Below are positions 1-4,995 of a DNA stretch of 5,654 nucleotides, piece after piece. This DNA comes from Prevotellaceae bacterium (lineage in GTDB: Bacteria > Bacteroidota > Bacteroidia > Bacteroidales > UBA932), in assembly GCA_031264645.1 (NCBI GenBank), contig JAISDR010000257.1, forward strand, positions 1 to 5,654. Reading direction: 5' to 3'. The position numbers and the translations under genes were made by a program. The number at the start of each line of letters is the position of its first letter. Position 1 is the stretch's first letter. The notes below the pieces were generated by a model. That model was not told where the DNA came from and made no database searches. It was given only the letters and a program-made list of their open reading frames with translations.

Positions 1-239
1 CCGATAACGTTTGCACAGACAATGAAATAGTCCCGTCCGTTGAAAAACCTGTCGTCGCCGACCATTCCCTCCCACCAGTCTTTCGCATTCGAGTTGGCAG
101 TCAGGGCATGGCATATCCACACAACCTTACTGTCTTTGCGCAAAGTCCCCAAAGTATGATATGTTATTTCGATATCTTCGAGAAAGCCGCCCGCTTCCAA
201 ATGTAATATGCCCGGAAATTTGATATGGTTCTCTTTCAT
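1..239 (-). CDS. metX: Homoserine O-acetyltransferase, N-terminal part (cut by window edge)
   Basis: The enzyme transfers an acetyl group from acetyl-CoA to homoserine, the committed step of methionine synthesis by direct sulfhydrylation, in the cytoplasm. Only the first 79 codons are present; the gene continues past position 1. The translation starts MKENHIKFPGILHLEAGGFL and contains HALTANSNAKDWW and YFIVCANVIG. These match the MetX pattern of a leading beta-sheet segment, then HALTGxx..WW, then yFVVCANVLG of the alpha/beta-hydrolase fold. The nucleophile serine (GGSxGG region) and the catalytic Asp and His lie outside the window, so activity cannot be judged. The ATG at 239 overlaps the stop of the upstream gene as ATGA, which suggests translational coupling and transcription from the dapB promoter. 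A serine or succinyl variant of the same family is possible, but the HALT..WW..CANV signature favours MetX. Confidence 0.9.
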   Translation of the reverse strand, partial: MKENHIKFPGILHLEAGGFLEDIEITYHTLGTLRKDSKVVWICHALTANSNAKDWWEGMVGDDRFFNGRDYFIVCANVI

Positions 240-2158
240 TTCTTGTCGCTTGGAGGGTTTATAATAAAGTTAATGTCAGGTATCCGAACTTTATCAGCAG
301 GAGAAATTTCCAGAATGTATCCCGTTCTTGGTATCCAGCTTGATTCCATAAAGGTAAGGATGGCGCCTGCACGCTGTTGGGCAAGAGTAAGTTCCTTTTC
401 GTCCCTGAGATGATACAGCGAGATTACCGCAGTATATTCGGGATTGCTTTTCAGGATATTCACAACACAGTCAAGCTCTCCCATTGCTTCGGGAGACAGC
501 GCCGATTCCCCCTCGGGAAACTGCAAATTCGACATCGGGATTTTGCTTACTTCTTTCAAGGGTACGGGTCTTACTTCCAAAGTCTGACCGATTCTGCTTG
601 CATCCGCCTTCCATACAGCATAATAGTAAAAATGATTCTTCAATGTTACACTGATGGAATATTTGGAATCTTTTCTTATGCTAAACTCGTATCTTCCCGT
701 GTCCGGACAGGTTACGGCAACTCTGTCGTCCCTGTTGTTCAGGTTTTTCACTGCGACGTCGGCGCTAATTCCCCGATTGGAAGAGATATCCTTGACATTA
801 ATTACTCCGGAACGTATGTCGGGCTTGAGTTTAACGGAATAGAACATCTCCGGGAAATTCATATAGTCATTGAATTTGACAATTATGTTTTCCTTTATAT
901 AATTTTCTTTATACAGTTCGATATCAACGCTCTCGGACACCGGAGTTACAACGCGGTATTTCCCTTCGCCGAGTTTCGAGACTTTGGCTGTTTTGGTTTT
1001 TTCGTAAGCCTGCACTTCGGCATTGAGGAGCTGACTTGACAAGGCGTCCTGCACGGTTAAGTTCACAACTATTTTATCAATCAGCGTGATATCCTTCCTT
1101 ATCACCTGAGCCTGCGAATTGTTGAGGGTGTTGATGTTTTCAAACTGCTGCGAGCCGTTTTTTATTGCATAATTGATGTTATACAGCCCGTTGTTTGGAA
1201 GAACGAGGGTGTATTCCCCGGTCGCCGGATTGCTTTCAGACTTGCCATAAAGTTCGGAAGTAGATGCATCCCTGACTGTTATCTCGACCCCTGCAGGTTT
1301 TCCGGTTTCGTCCTTCACCGTTCCTTTCAGTATCGTATATGGCTTGGAAAGAGGGACGTCGTATGAATGTATCGAATATTTCAAGCTGTCGAATCCGCCT
1401 TTTGTAATGAAGATTTTGTTGCTTTTATAGTCGATGGAGGGAGTAAATTCGTTGTATTCCTTTGCTGTATTGTCTATCGGAGATGGCGGCGTCCAGATGT
1501 TTTTACCGATTTGCGTTGAATGGAAGATATTGTACTTCTTCTTCTTTTTCTCTGAAAGCCTGTCTGTTGAAAACAGTAATGTTTCTCCCTCCGGAGACAC
1601 GCATACGTATTTTTCGCATCCGGCGCTTATCGGGACAGGCAGAATATGGGGAACAGACCATCCGGAAATATCAATTTCGGAAGTGTAGATGTTATAGCAA
1701 TCGTTTTCAAGTCCGTTACGCGTAAAATAGATTGTGAGATTATCGGCTGAAAGCGAGGGCGATATCTCGTCCCGTTCGGTATTTATCACCGGAGAGAGGG
1801 AAACAGGCTTCGACCATGAATCGCCATTCCATTTGGAATAATAAATATCGAATCCCCTCGAGCCGGGAAGATTTGCGCTAAAATACAGGGTTTGTGCATC
1901 GTATGTCAGAAAGGGAGTTTTTATTATATGACCTTTAATGTGTTCATTAAAGGAATCTTCGCTTACTCCTTCGTTCCATGCTCCCGCGCCGTTTTTTGTT
2001 GATTTATAGAGGGCGTGCTCTCCCGATTTTTCTGCGGTATAGTACATCAGCGTACCTTCCATGTTTATCGTAATACCCGTAATATTACCTGTTTGCGCCC
2101 CCAGAACGGATGAAACGGACAATACAGGCAACAGAAGATATAGCAGTCGTATTTTCAT
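236..2158 (-). CDS. Exported PD40 beta-propeller / carboxypeptidase-regulatory-like / OmpA-like protein (PorE-like architecture)
   Basis: The 640-residue protein has a hydrophobic signal peptide at residues 1-20 (VLGAQ around the cleavage site, no lipobox cysteine), so it should reach the periplasm or outer membrane. Residues 25-270 carry repeated WD40-like PD40 strands, for example LYFSANLPGSRGFDIYYSKW and ISPSLSADNLTIYFTRNG, consistent with a TolB-type propeller. Residues 277-535 look like three tandem beta-sandwich modules; the first (KGTVKDETGKPAGVEITV) is a clear carboxypeptidase-regulatory-like domain. Residues 543-620 resemble an OmpA C-terminal domain (LQFPEGESALSPEAMGELD, LTLAQQRAGAIL), but the usual peptidoglycan-contacting Asp is not evident, the loop before it is short, and one Arg (596) remains. 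This module order is known from PorE of the type IX secretion machinery, but here the TPR region and lipid anchor are absent, so equivalence is not claimed. The gene sits 14 bases after dapB and overlaps metX by 4 bases. Confidence 0.85.
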   Translation of the reverse strand: MKIRLLYLLLPVLSVSSVLGAQTGNITGITINMEGTLMYYTAEKSGEHALYKSTKNGAGAWNEGVSEDSFNEHIKGHIIKTPFLTYDAQTLYFSANLPGSRGFDIYYSKWNGDSWSKPVSLSPVINTERDEISPSLSADNLTIYFTRNGLENDCYNIYTSEIDISGWSVPHILPVPISAGCEKYVCVSPEGETLLFSTDRLSEKKKKKYNIFHSTQIGKNIWTPPSPIDNTAKEYNEFTPSIDYKSNKIFITKGGFDSLKYSIHSYDVPLSKPYTILKGTVKDETGKPAGVEITVRDASTSELYGKSESNPATGEYTLVLPNNGLYNINYAIKNGSQQFENINTLNNSQAQVIRKDITLIDKIVVNLTVQDALSSQLLNAEVQAYEKTKTAKVSKLGEGKYRVVTPVSESVDIELYKENYIKENIIVKFNDYMNFPEMFYSVKLKPDIRSGVINVKDISSNRGISADVAVKNLNNRDDRVAVTCPDTGRYEFSIRKDSKYSISVTLKNHFYYYAVWKADASRIGQTLEVRPVPLKEVSKIPMSNLQFPEGESALSPEAMGELDCVVNILKSNPEYTAVISLYHLRDEKELTLAQQRAGAILTFMESSWIPRTGYILEISPADKVRIPDINFIINPPSDKK

Positions 2159-2172
2159 ATTTTTATGAATGT

Positions 2173-2880
2173 TTATAAGCCTAAAACTTCCTTCATTGTG
2201 AAAAATCCCTGTTTGCCCTGCGCAAATTCTGCTGCAATGACTGCTCCCAGAGCAAAGCCGTCGCGACTTTTCGCTTCATGACGTATGGTTATCGAATCGA
2301 TATCGTTCTCATACAAAACGGAATGTGTGCCGGGAACTTCTCCTTCCCTGACTGCGGATATGTGCAAAGTGTTTTCGTCGTTTTCCAGCGACCATTTTTC
2401 CAGACTGATTTGATTCAGAATGTCTTCTGCCAGAGTTACCGCTGTTCCGCTCGGCGCGTCCTTTTTATGGATATGATGTATTTCTTCGATGGAAACCCGG
2501 TATTCGGGATAGTTTTTCATTACTTCCGCCAGCTTCCTGTTTATGTGAAAAAATATGTTGACCCCAAGACTGAAATTGGACGAATAGATAAACGCGAGCT
2601 TTTGTTTATCGCATAACTGTTTGATTTCGTCCAGCCTGTCAAGCCAGCCCGTAGTCCCGCAAACTACAGGGACGCCAAGATTCAACGCCGTGGAAACGTT
2701 CTTGAAAGCCGTTTCGGGTACGCTAAACTCAATTGCAATATCCGACGACTTAAATGCTTCGGAATATATGTCTTCCGTATTGTCTTTATCTATCCGGACT
2801 GTAATCGAATGTCCCCTCTGAATCGCAAAACGCTCTATAGTCCTGCCCATTTTCCCGTATCCTATCAATGCTATCTTCAT
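2173..2880 (-). CDS. dapB: 4-hydroxy-tetrahydrodipicolinate reductase
   Basis: DapB reduces 4-hydroxy-tetrahydrodipicolinate to tetrahydrodipicolinate with NAD(P)H in the diaminopimelate/lysine pathway, supplying peptidoglycan precursors. With the ATG at 2880 the protein has 235 residues, normal to slightly short for the family. The N-terminal Rossmann motif is MKIALIGYGKMGR. GTTGW (about residues 75-79) and SNFSLGVN (about 101-108) line the active site. The signature HHIHKKDAPSGTA starts at about residue 135 and holds the catalytic His135 and Lys139 plus the substrate-binding loop. HEAKSRDGFALGA near the C-terminus is the conserved closing motif. A TTG at 2889 would add three residues (MKQ), but the ATG directly before the Rossmann strand is the better start. 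It is the first gene of a minus-strand operon with the propeller protein and metX, behind a strong Bacteroidetes-type promoter at 2926-2957. Confidence 0.96.
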   Translation of the reverse strand: MKIALIGYGKMGRTIERFAIQRGHSITVRIDKDNTEDIYSEAFKSSDIAIEFSVPETAFKNVSTALNLGVPVVCGTTGWLDRLDEIKQLCDKQKLAFIYSSNFSLGVNIFFHINRKLAEVMKNYPEYRVSIEEIHHIHKKDAPSGTAVTLAEDILNQISLEKWSLENDENTLHISAVREGEVPGTHSVLYENDIDSITIRHEAKSRDGFALGAVIAAEFAQGKQGFFTMKEVLGL

Positions 2881-2925
2881 CTGTTTCAAATATTAAAATA
2901 ATTACTACAAGATTTATTAACAGTG

Positions 2926-2957
2926 CAAACTTAGATGATTTTTCTGGAATTGACAAA
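2926..2957 (-). promoter_or_regulatory. Bacteroidetes-type sigma-70 promoter for the dapB operon
   Basis: On the minus strand a -33 element TTTG (2954-2957) is followed by 20 bases and then a -7 element TAAGTTTG (2926-2933). This exactly matches the published Bacteroides consensus TTTG-N19-21-TAnnTTTG. It lies just downstream of the stop codon of the preceding gene (2964) and about 45 bases before the dapB ATG, leaving a short AT-rich leader with no Shine-Dalgarno motif. The transcription start has not been observed. Confidence 0.7.
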
Positions 2958-2963
2958 CCAAAT

Positions 2964-3392
2964 TCATACCTGTCGCGCTTTAATAAACAAATCTATTTCA
3001 TCCAAGATATAACTTTCACCCTGCGTATGCAGCATTTCAAAAGCTTCACTCAAAAAAGCAAACACGCCATATTTGCGAAAAACAAACAATGTTTCTTCTG
3101 CCGAGATATTTGCAAAATCCTTGTATTTTTCCAGACAAAACGAGAAGAAGAGTAAAATTTTCGATTCGCTTTGCTTATTGGCTTCTTTCTCTTCTTCAAG
3201 CAAATCGTAAATATATAAGCCGCTCATGTACCAAAGTTTGGCGTCTTCACGTATGAGCGTTTTATAGCAGTCCGAAGTGTAAAGATAATTGAAAGCGCCT
3301 TCGTAATCAAGTTGTTTCTTCTGCATAATTATCTCTACCAACTGTCGCACTTTAAACGGCATAATCGCCTTTTCGATACTTTGCTCTTGCAT
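2964..3392 (-). CDS. Two-module small protein with C-terminal DUF3791-like domain
   Basis: This 142-residue, soluble, mostly helical protein is of unknown function; no signal peptide or membrane segment is visible. Residues 11-70 (from MPFKVRQLVEIIMQ to YIYDLLEEEKE) resemble the short helical proteins ending in SPxYVYxLLxEE that are often encoded next to DUF3791 and DUF3990 genes. Residues 78-137 (from KILLFFSFCLEKYKDF to LHTQGESYILDEIDLFI) match the DUF3791 pattern with its HTxGExYIxxDIDxFI end. A lysine- and serine-rich linker (71-78) joins the two, so this looks like a fusion of two usually separate genes. Such clusters are often toxin-antitoxin-like, with DUF3990 as the presumed toxin, but no DUF3990 gene is visible here and the role stays open. 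The start at 3392 is the first ATG after an AT-rich leader; Met11 is an alternative. It has its own reading direction with the dapB operon, but dapB has a separate promoter. Confidence 0.8.
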   Translation of the reverse strand: MQEQSIEKAIMPFKVRQLVEIIMQKKQLDYEGAFNYLYTSDCYKTLIREDAKLWYMSGLYIYDLLEEEKEANKQSESKILLFFSFCLEKYKDFANISAEETLFVFRKYGVFAFLSEAFEMLHTQGESYILDEIDLFIKARQV

Positions 3393-3412
3393 AAAACTGT
3401 AATTTTAAAGCA

Positions 3413-3420
3413 CAAAATTA
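3413..3420 (-). promoter_or_regulatory. Possible -7 element upstream of the DUF3791-like gene
   Basis: The minus strand reads TAATTTTG, an exact TAnnTTTG match, 20 bases before the ATG at 3392. I do not find a matching TTTG about 20 bases further upstream, so this is a half-supported promoter in AT-rich DNA. Confidence 0.3.
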
Positions 3421-3518
3421 TTAAAATGTTTCGAAACAGGAATGTTTTTATTGTAAAAGGGTACGACAAAATTCCGTATTTCAATTGCCCGCAGGTACCC
3501 TGTTTGCTCAAAAAAGAG

Positions 3519-3548
3519 ATTTAGTAATGTGTAAAAAATAAGATGGTA
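3519..3548 (+). repeat. Left arm of 30-base imperfect inverted repeat
   Basis: It begins ATTTAGTAATGTGT and ends AAAAATAAGATGGTA. It pairs with 4035-4064 with four mismatches, at positions 4, 9, 10 and 15 of the arm. Confidence 0.8.
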
Positions 3549-3647
3549 CAATTAACGTTCATATTTCGTTTGATAAATACATAATACTTATATTTTTAAT
3601 AAATTAATAATAAAAAATTACTTGTTTTCACATAATACAAAGGAAAA

Positions 3648-3868
3648 AATCCTGAAAAAACGGCGCCCGTCGCTTGAGAGATTAAAACCGTCTCCTGAGA
3701 GTTTTTTTCTATCTCCTGAGAGTTTTTTTCTATCTCCTGAGAGTTTTTTCATCTCCCGAGAATTTTTTTCTGTCTCCCGAGAGATAATTTTCATCTCCTG
3801 AATGTTTTTTTTCATCTCCTGAATGTTTTTTTTCCGTCTCTTGAGAGACGGTTTTCATCTCTTGAATG
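3648..3868. repeat. Tandem array of about 21-base units, TCTC-NN-GAGA dyad usually followed by a T-tract
   Basis: Unit cores related to TCTCCTGAGAG begin at 3670, 3691, 3712, 3733, 3752, 3773, 3794, 3815, 3837 and 3858. The steps are 21, 21, 21, 19, 21, 21, 21, 22 and 21 bases, and a decayed unit begins near 3648. Most cores are followed by six to eight T and then C or CAT; the units at 3670, 3773 and 3837 break this pattern (the one at 3837 has only T4). Cores vary: CCTGAGAG, CCCGAGAA, CCTGAATG, CTTGAGAG. Degenerate units may continue to about 3928 (TTTCCCGAAAA at 3898). The step averages about two helical turns, so the T-tracts would bend DNA in phase. On the minus strand part of the array reads as KKLSGDR repeats, but the 19- and 22-base steps break that frame. 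There are no spacers, so this is not a CRISPR. Confidence 0.85.
3834..3851. repeat. Hairpin within the tandem array
   Basis: CCGTCTC (3834-3840) and GAGACGG (3845-3851) form a perfect seven-base-pair stem with a TTGA loop. It is one array unit extended into a true palindrome. Four T follow on the plus strand, too few for a confident terminator. GAGACGGTTTT (3845-3855) is also the exact reverse complement of AAAACCGTCTC at 3684-3694, near the other end of the array. Confidence 0.6.
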
Positions 3869-3876
3869 TTTTTTTC

Positions 3877-3910
3877 ATTTTTCGGGGAATCTGTTCATTT
3901 CCCGAAAAAT
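3877..3910. repeat. Perfect 10-base inverted repeat (hairpin) beside the array
   Basis: ATTTTTCGGG (3877-3886) pairs exactly with CCCGAAAAAT (3901-3910). With one G-T wobble the stem extends to 13 pairs around the loop TCTGTTCA. The second arm is A-rich on both strands with no U-run after it, so it is not an intrinsic terminator. It may be two array units in opposite orientation. Confidence 0.65.
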
Positions 3911-3965
3911 TTCTCCACCCCTCGAGCGACGACTGAAACGGTTATATCTTATTTATTTTTTGTCT

Positions 3966-3993
3966 CTAAAAGAATCTCGTTCGGTTCTTTTAG
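3966..3993. repeat. Nine-base inverted repeat, possible weak hairpin terminator
   Basis: CTAAAAGAA (3966-3974) pairs exactly with TTCTTTTAG (3985-3993). One wobble and one C-G pair extend the stem to 11 around TCGTTC. The stem is AT-rich, the second arm is T-rich on either strand, and T-rich sequence lies further downstream. A terminator role is conceivable, but no gene ends nearby on either strand. Confidence 0.45.
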
Positions 3994-4034
3994 TCCCTGT
4001 TTGACTCTTTTTTGTAAGCGCTGTCCGGGGAAGT

Positions 4035-4064
4035 TACCATCTTATTTTTCACACGCTACTTAAT
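4035..4064 (-). repeat. Right arm of 30-base imperfect inverted repeat
   Basis: Read on the minus strand from 4064 it begins ATTAAGTAGCGTGTG and ends AAAAATAAGATGGTA. It is the partner of 3519-3548. Confidence 0.8.
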
Positions 4065-4117
4065 GAAAAATGTGAGGGAACTTATTGCGTCCCTTAAACA
4101 ATCGGCAAAAAATAAAA

Positions 4118-4147
4118 TTTTCATATAAAAAAAATATATTACCTTTG
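4118..4147 (+). promoter_or_regulatory. Promoter-like site upstream of the small ORF and rubrerythrin
   Basis: TACCTTTG (4140-4147) matches the Bacteroidetes -7 element TAnnTTTG exactly. TTTT at 4118-4121 is a poor -33 element with an 18-base spacer, one short of the usual 19-21. It lies 34 bases before the ATG at 4182. If active it could drive the small ORF and, by read-through, rubrerythrin, which lacks a clearer promoter of its own. Confidence 0.4.
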
Positions 4148-4181
4148 AGCCGCATTAAAAAAGCGAAATTAGGTTAGAAAA

Positions 4182-4367
4182 ATGAAGAAGTATGTTGTTT
4201 TTATAGTGTTATTTTCGGTCGTGTATACCTGTAAATCAAAGGGGATGCATGATTATTGCCAGTATCTTGATTCCTTTGCCGGGACTGCTGACAATGGACA
4301 TACTTTTCACGGATCGTCCGGTTTTCACAATGACCGGCGACCCCAAATAATGGACAACAAAGCATAA
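4182..4367 (+). CDS. Small hypothetical protein with signal-peptide-like N-terminus
   Basis: The 61-residue ORF starts [20 protein letters not shown]: two lysines, a hydrophobic stretch and a cysteine at residue 17. This is a signal peptide, or a poor lipobox (VYTC, with Tyr at -2 and Thr at -1). The rest ([20 protein letters not shown] onward) is polar and matches no family I recognise. A promoter-like site lies 34 bases upstream and the stop is 32 bases before the rubrerythrin start, so it could be the first gene of that transcript. A second frame inside it (4249-4350) is also open and more hydrophobic, so a short gene, a decayed gene with a frameshift, or chance are all possible. Confidence 0.4.
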   Translation: MKKYVVFIVLFSVVYTCKSKGMHDYCQYLDSFAGTADNGHTFHGSSGFHNDRRPQIMDNKA

Positions 4368-4393
4368 TAATATTATTAATAAATTTAAATTTA
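4365..4393. promoter_or_regulatory. Two adjacent 14-base palindromes before rubrerythrin (possible operator)
   Basis: TAATAATATTATTA (4365-4378) and TAAATTTAAATTTA (4380-4393) are both perfect palindromes, one base apart and ending seven bases before the rubrerythrin ATG. TAAATTTA within the second is one base off the -7 consensus. Rubrerythrin genes are often controlled by PerR or other Fur-family regulators that bind AT-rich dyads, so an operator is plausible. However, the fit to a PerR box is poor and AT-only DNA produces palindromes easily. Confidence 0.3.
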
Positions 4394-4399
4394 GTATCA

Positions 4400-4975
4400 A
4401 TGGGGAAAAGTATTAAAGGAACAAAAACAGAACAGAATCTGTTGAAGGCATTTGCGGGAGAATCACAAGCCCGTACACGCTACACTTTTTTTGCAAGTGT
4501 CGCAAAGAAAGAAGGATATGAACAAATTTCCGCTATTTTCACGGAAACAGCCGAGCAGGAAAAAGAACATGCCAAAAGGTTTTTTAAATTCCTTGAGGGC
4601 GGCATGCTTGAAATTACAGCGTCTTTCCCGGCGGGAATTATAGGTACAACCAAAGAAAACCTTGCCGCTGCCGCTGCCGGCGAAAATGAGGAATGGACAG
4701 AATTATATCCCGAATTTGCAAATGTTGCAGAGGAAGAAGGATTTAATGCAATAGCCGCAGCTTTCCGCAATATTGCAAAAGTGGAAGCCGGACACGAAGA
4801 ACGTTACTTGAGGCTGTTAAAGCGCGTAACGGAGGAAAAAGTGTTTGAACGCGAGGAAGAAATCGAATGGCAGTGCCGCAATTGCGGATATGTGCACAAA
4901 GGCGCCAGCGCTCCAGAAGCATGTCCGGCGTGTCTGCATCCGAAAGCCTTTTTCGAACCGAAAAAAGATTATTAA
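4400..4975 (+). CDS. rbr: Rubrerythrin
   Basis: Rubrerythrin reduces hydrogen peroxide to water in the cytoplasm of anaerobes and microaerophiles, taking electrons through its rubredoxin domain. The 191-residue protein has the normal length and domain order. A ferritin-like four-helix domain spans about 1-148, with the expected diiron ligands Glu21 (AGESQAR), Glu54 and His57 (EKEH), Glu95 and Glu98 (GENEEW), and Glu129 and His132 (EAGH). A rubredoxin-like domain spans about 155-186, with Cys159, Cys162, Cys175 and Cys178 in [12 protein letters not shown] and [16 protein letters not shown]. No key residue is missing. The ATG at 4400 begins [18 protein letters not shown], the usual N-terminus. 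No Shine-Dalgarno is seen, as expected in Bacteroidota. A Tat-signal oxidoreductase follows 20 bases after the stop and may share the transcript. Confidence 0.97.
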   Translation: MGKSIKGTKTEQNLLKAFAGESQARTRYTFFASVAKKEGYEQISAIFTETAEQEKEHAKRFFKFLEGGMLEITASFPAGIIGTTKENLAAAAAGENEEWTELYPEFANVAEEEGFNAIAAAFRNIAKVEAGHEERYLRLLKRVTEEKVFEREEEIEWQCRNCGYVHKGASAPEACPACLHPKAFFEPKKDY

Positions 4976-4995
4976 GTAAAAAGTTTTTAATGTAT

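Larger units (their letters stand above)
3519..4064. mobile_element. Putative MITE-like element bounded by 30-base inverted repeats
   Basis: The outer 30 bases at 3519-3548 and the reverse complement of 4035-4064 agree at 26 of 30 positions by hand alignment; the inner 15 bases (AAAAATAAGATGGTA) are identical. The enclosed segment is about 546 bases, has no plausible transposase, and contains the tandem array and two hairpins. This is what a non-autonomous, inverted-repeat-ended element would look like. Against it, I see no convincing target-site duplication; TAATG occurs near both ends (3525-3529, 4061-4065) but is not in register with the repeats. It could instead be a long cruciform-forming or structural intergenic element. 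The mobile interpretation is inference. Confidence 0.4.
3393..4181. other. Long intergenic region between divergent genes, without a convincing gene
   Basis: About 790 bases separate the minus-strand DUF3791-like gene from the first plus-strand ORF. Bases 3393-3518 are AT-rich, with a loose inverted repeat AGGGTAC (3458-3464) / GTACCCT (3495-3501). Bases 3519-4064 form the inverted-repeat-bounded segment with the tandem array, described separately. Bases 4065-4181 hold a weak 7-base-pair hairpin (4073-4079 with 4090-4096) and a promoter-like site. Short open frames cross the region, but they follow the low-complexity repeats and resemble nothing I know. Confidence 0.75.

Noticed and set aside
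377..1039. A 220-codon plus-strand frame opposite the propeller gene
   Set aside because: It is an antisense shadow of a well-supported gene with signal peptide and recognisable domains; its own translation resembles no family.
2881..2889. TTG at 2889 as the dapB start
   Set aside because: The ATG at 2880 immediately precedes the Rossmann strand as in the family; the TTG adds only three residues without a ribosome-binding site.
3458..3501. Inverted repeat AGGGTAC / GTACCCT as a terminator
   Set aside because: The loop is about 30 bases, no T-run follows, and no gene ends nearby in either direction.
3569..3598. Plus-strand promoter-like pair TTTG and TATTTTTA inside the repeat-bounded segment
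   Set aside because: The -7 element is imperfect, the spacer is only 18 bases, and the stretch is so AT-rich that such matches are expected by chance.
3618..3815. A 65-codon minus-strand frame with KKLSGDR repeats
   Set aside because: It only follows the tandem DNA array; the 19- and 22-base steps shift the repeat frame, it is low complexity, and there is no supporting context.
3648..3868. CRISPR array
   Set aside because: Units of about 21 bases follow each other directly with no unique spacers, and no cas gene is present.
3866..4063. A 65-codon plus-strand frame inside the repeat-bounded segment
   Set aside because: It spans hairpins and repeat DNA, has no recognisable domain, and ends at the inverted-repeat arm; probably chance.
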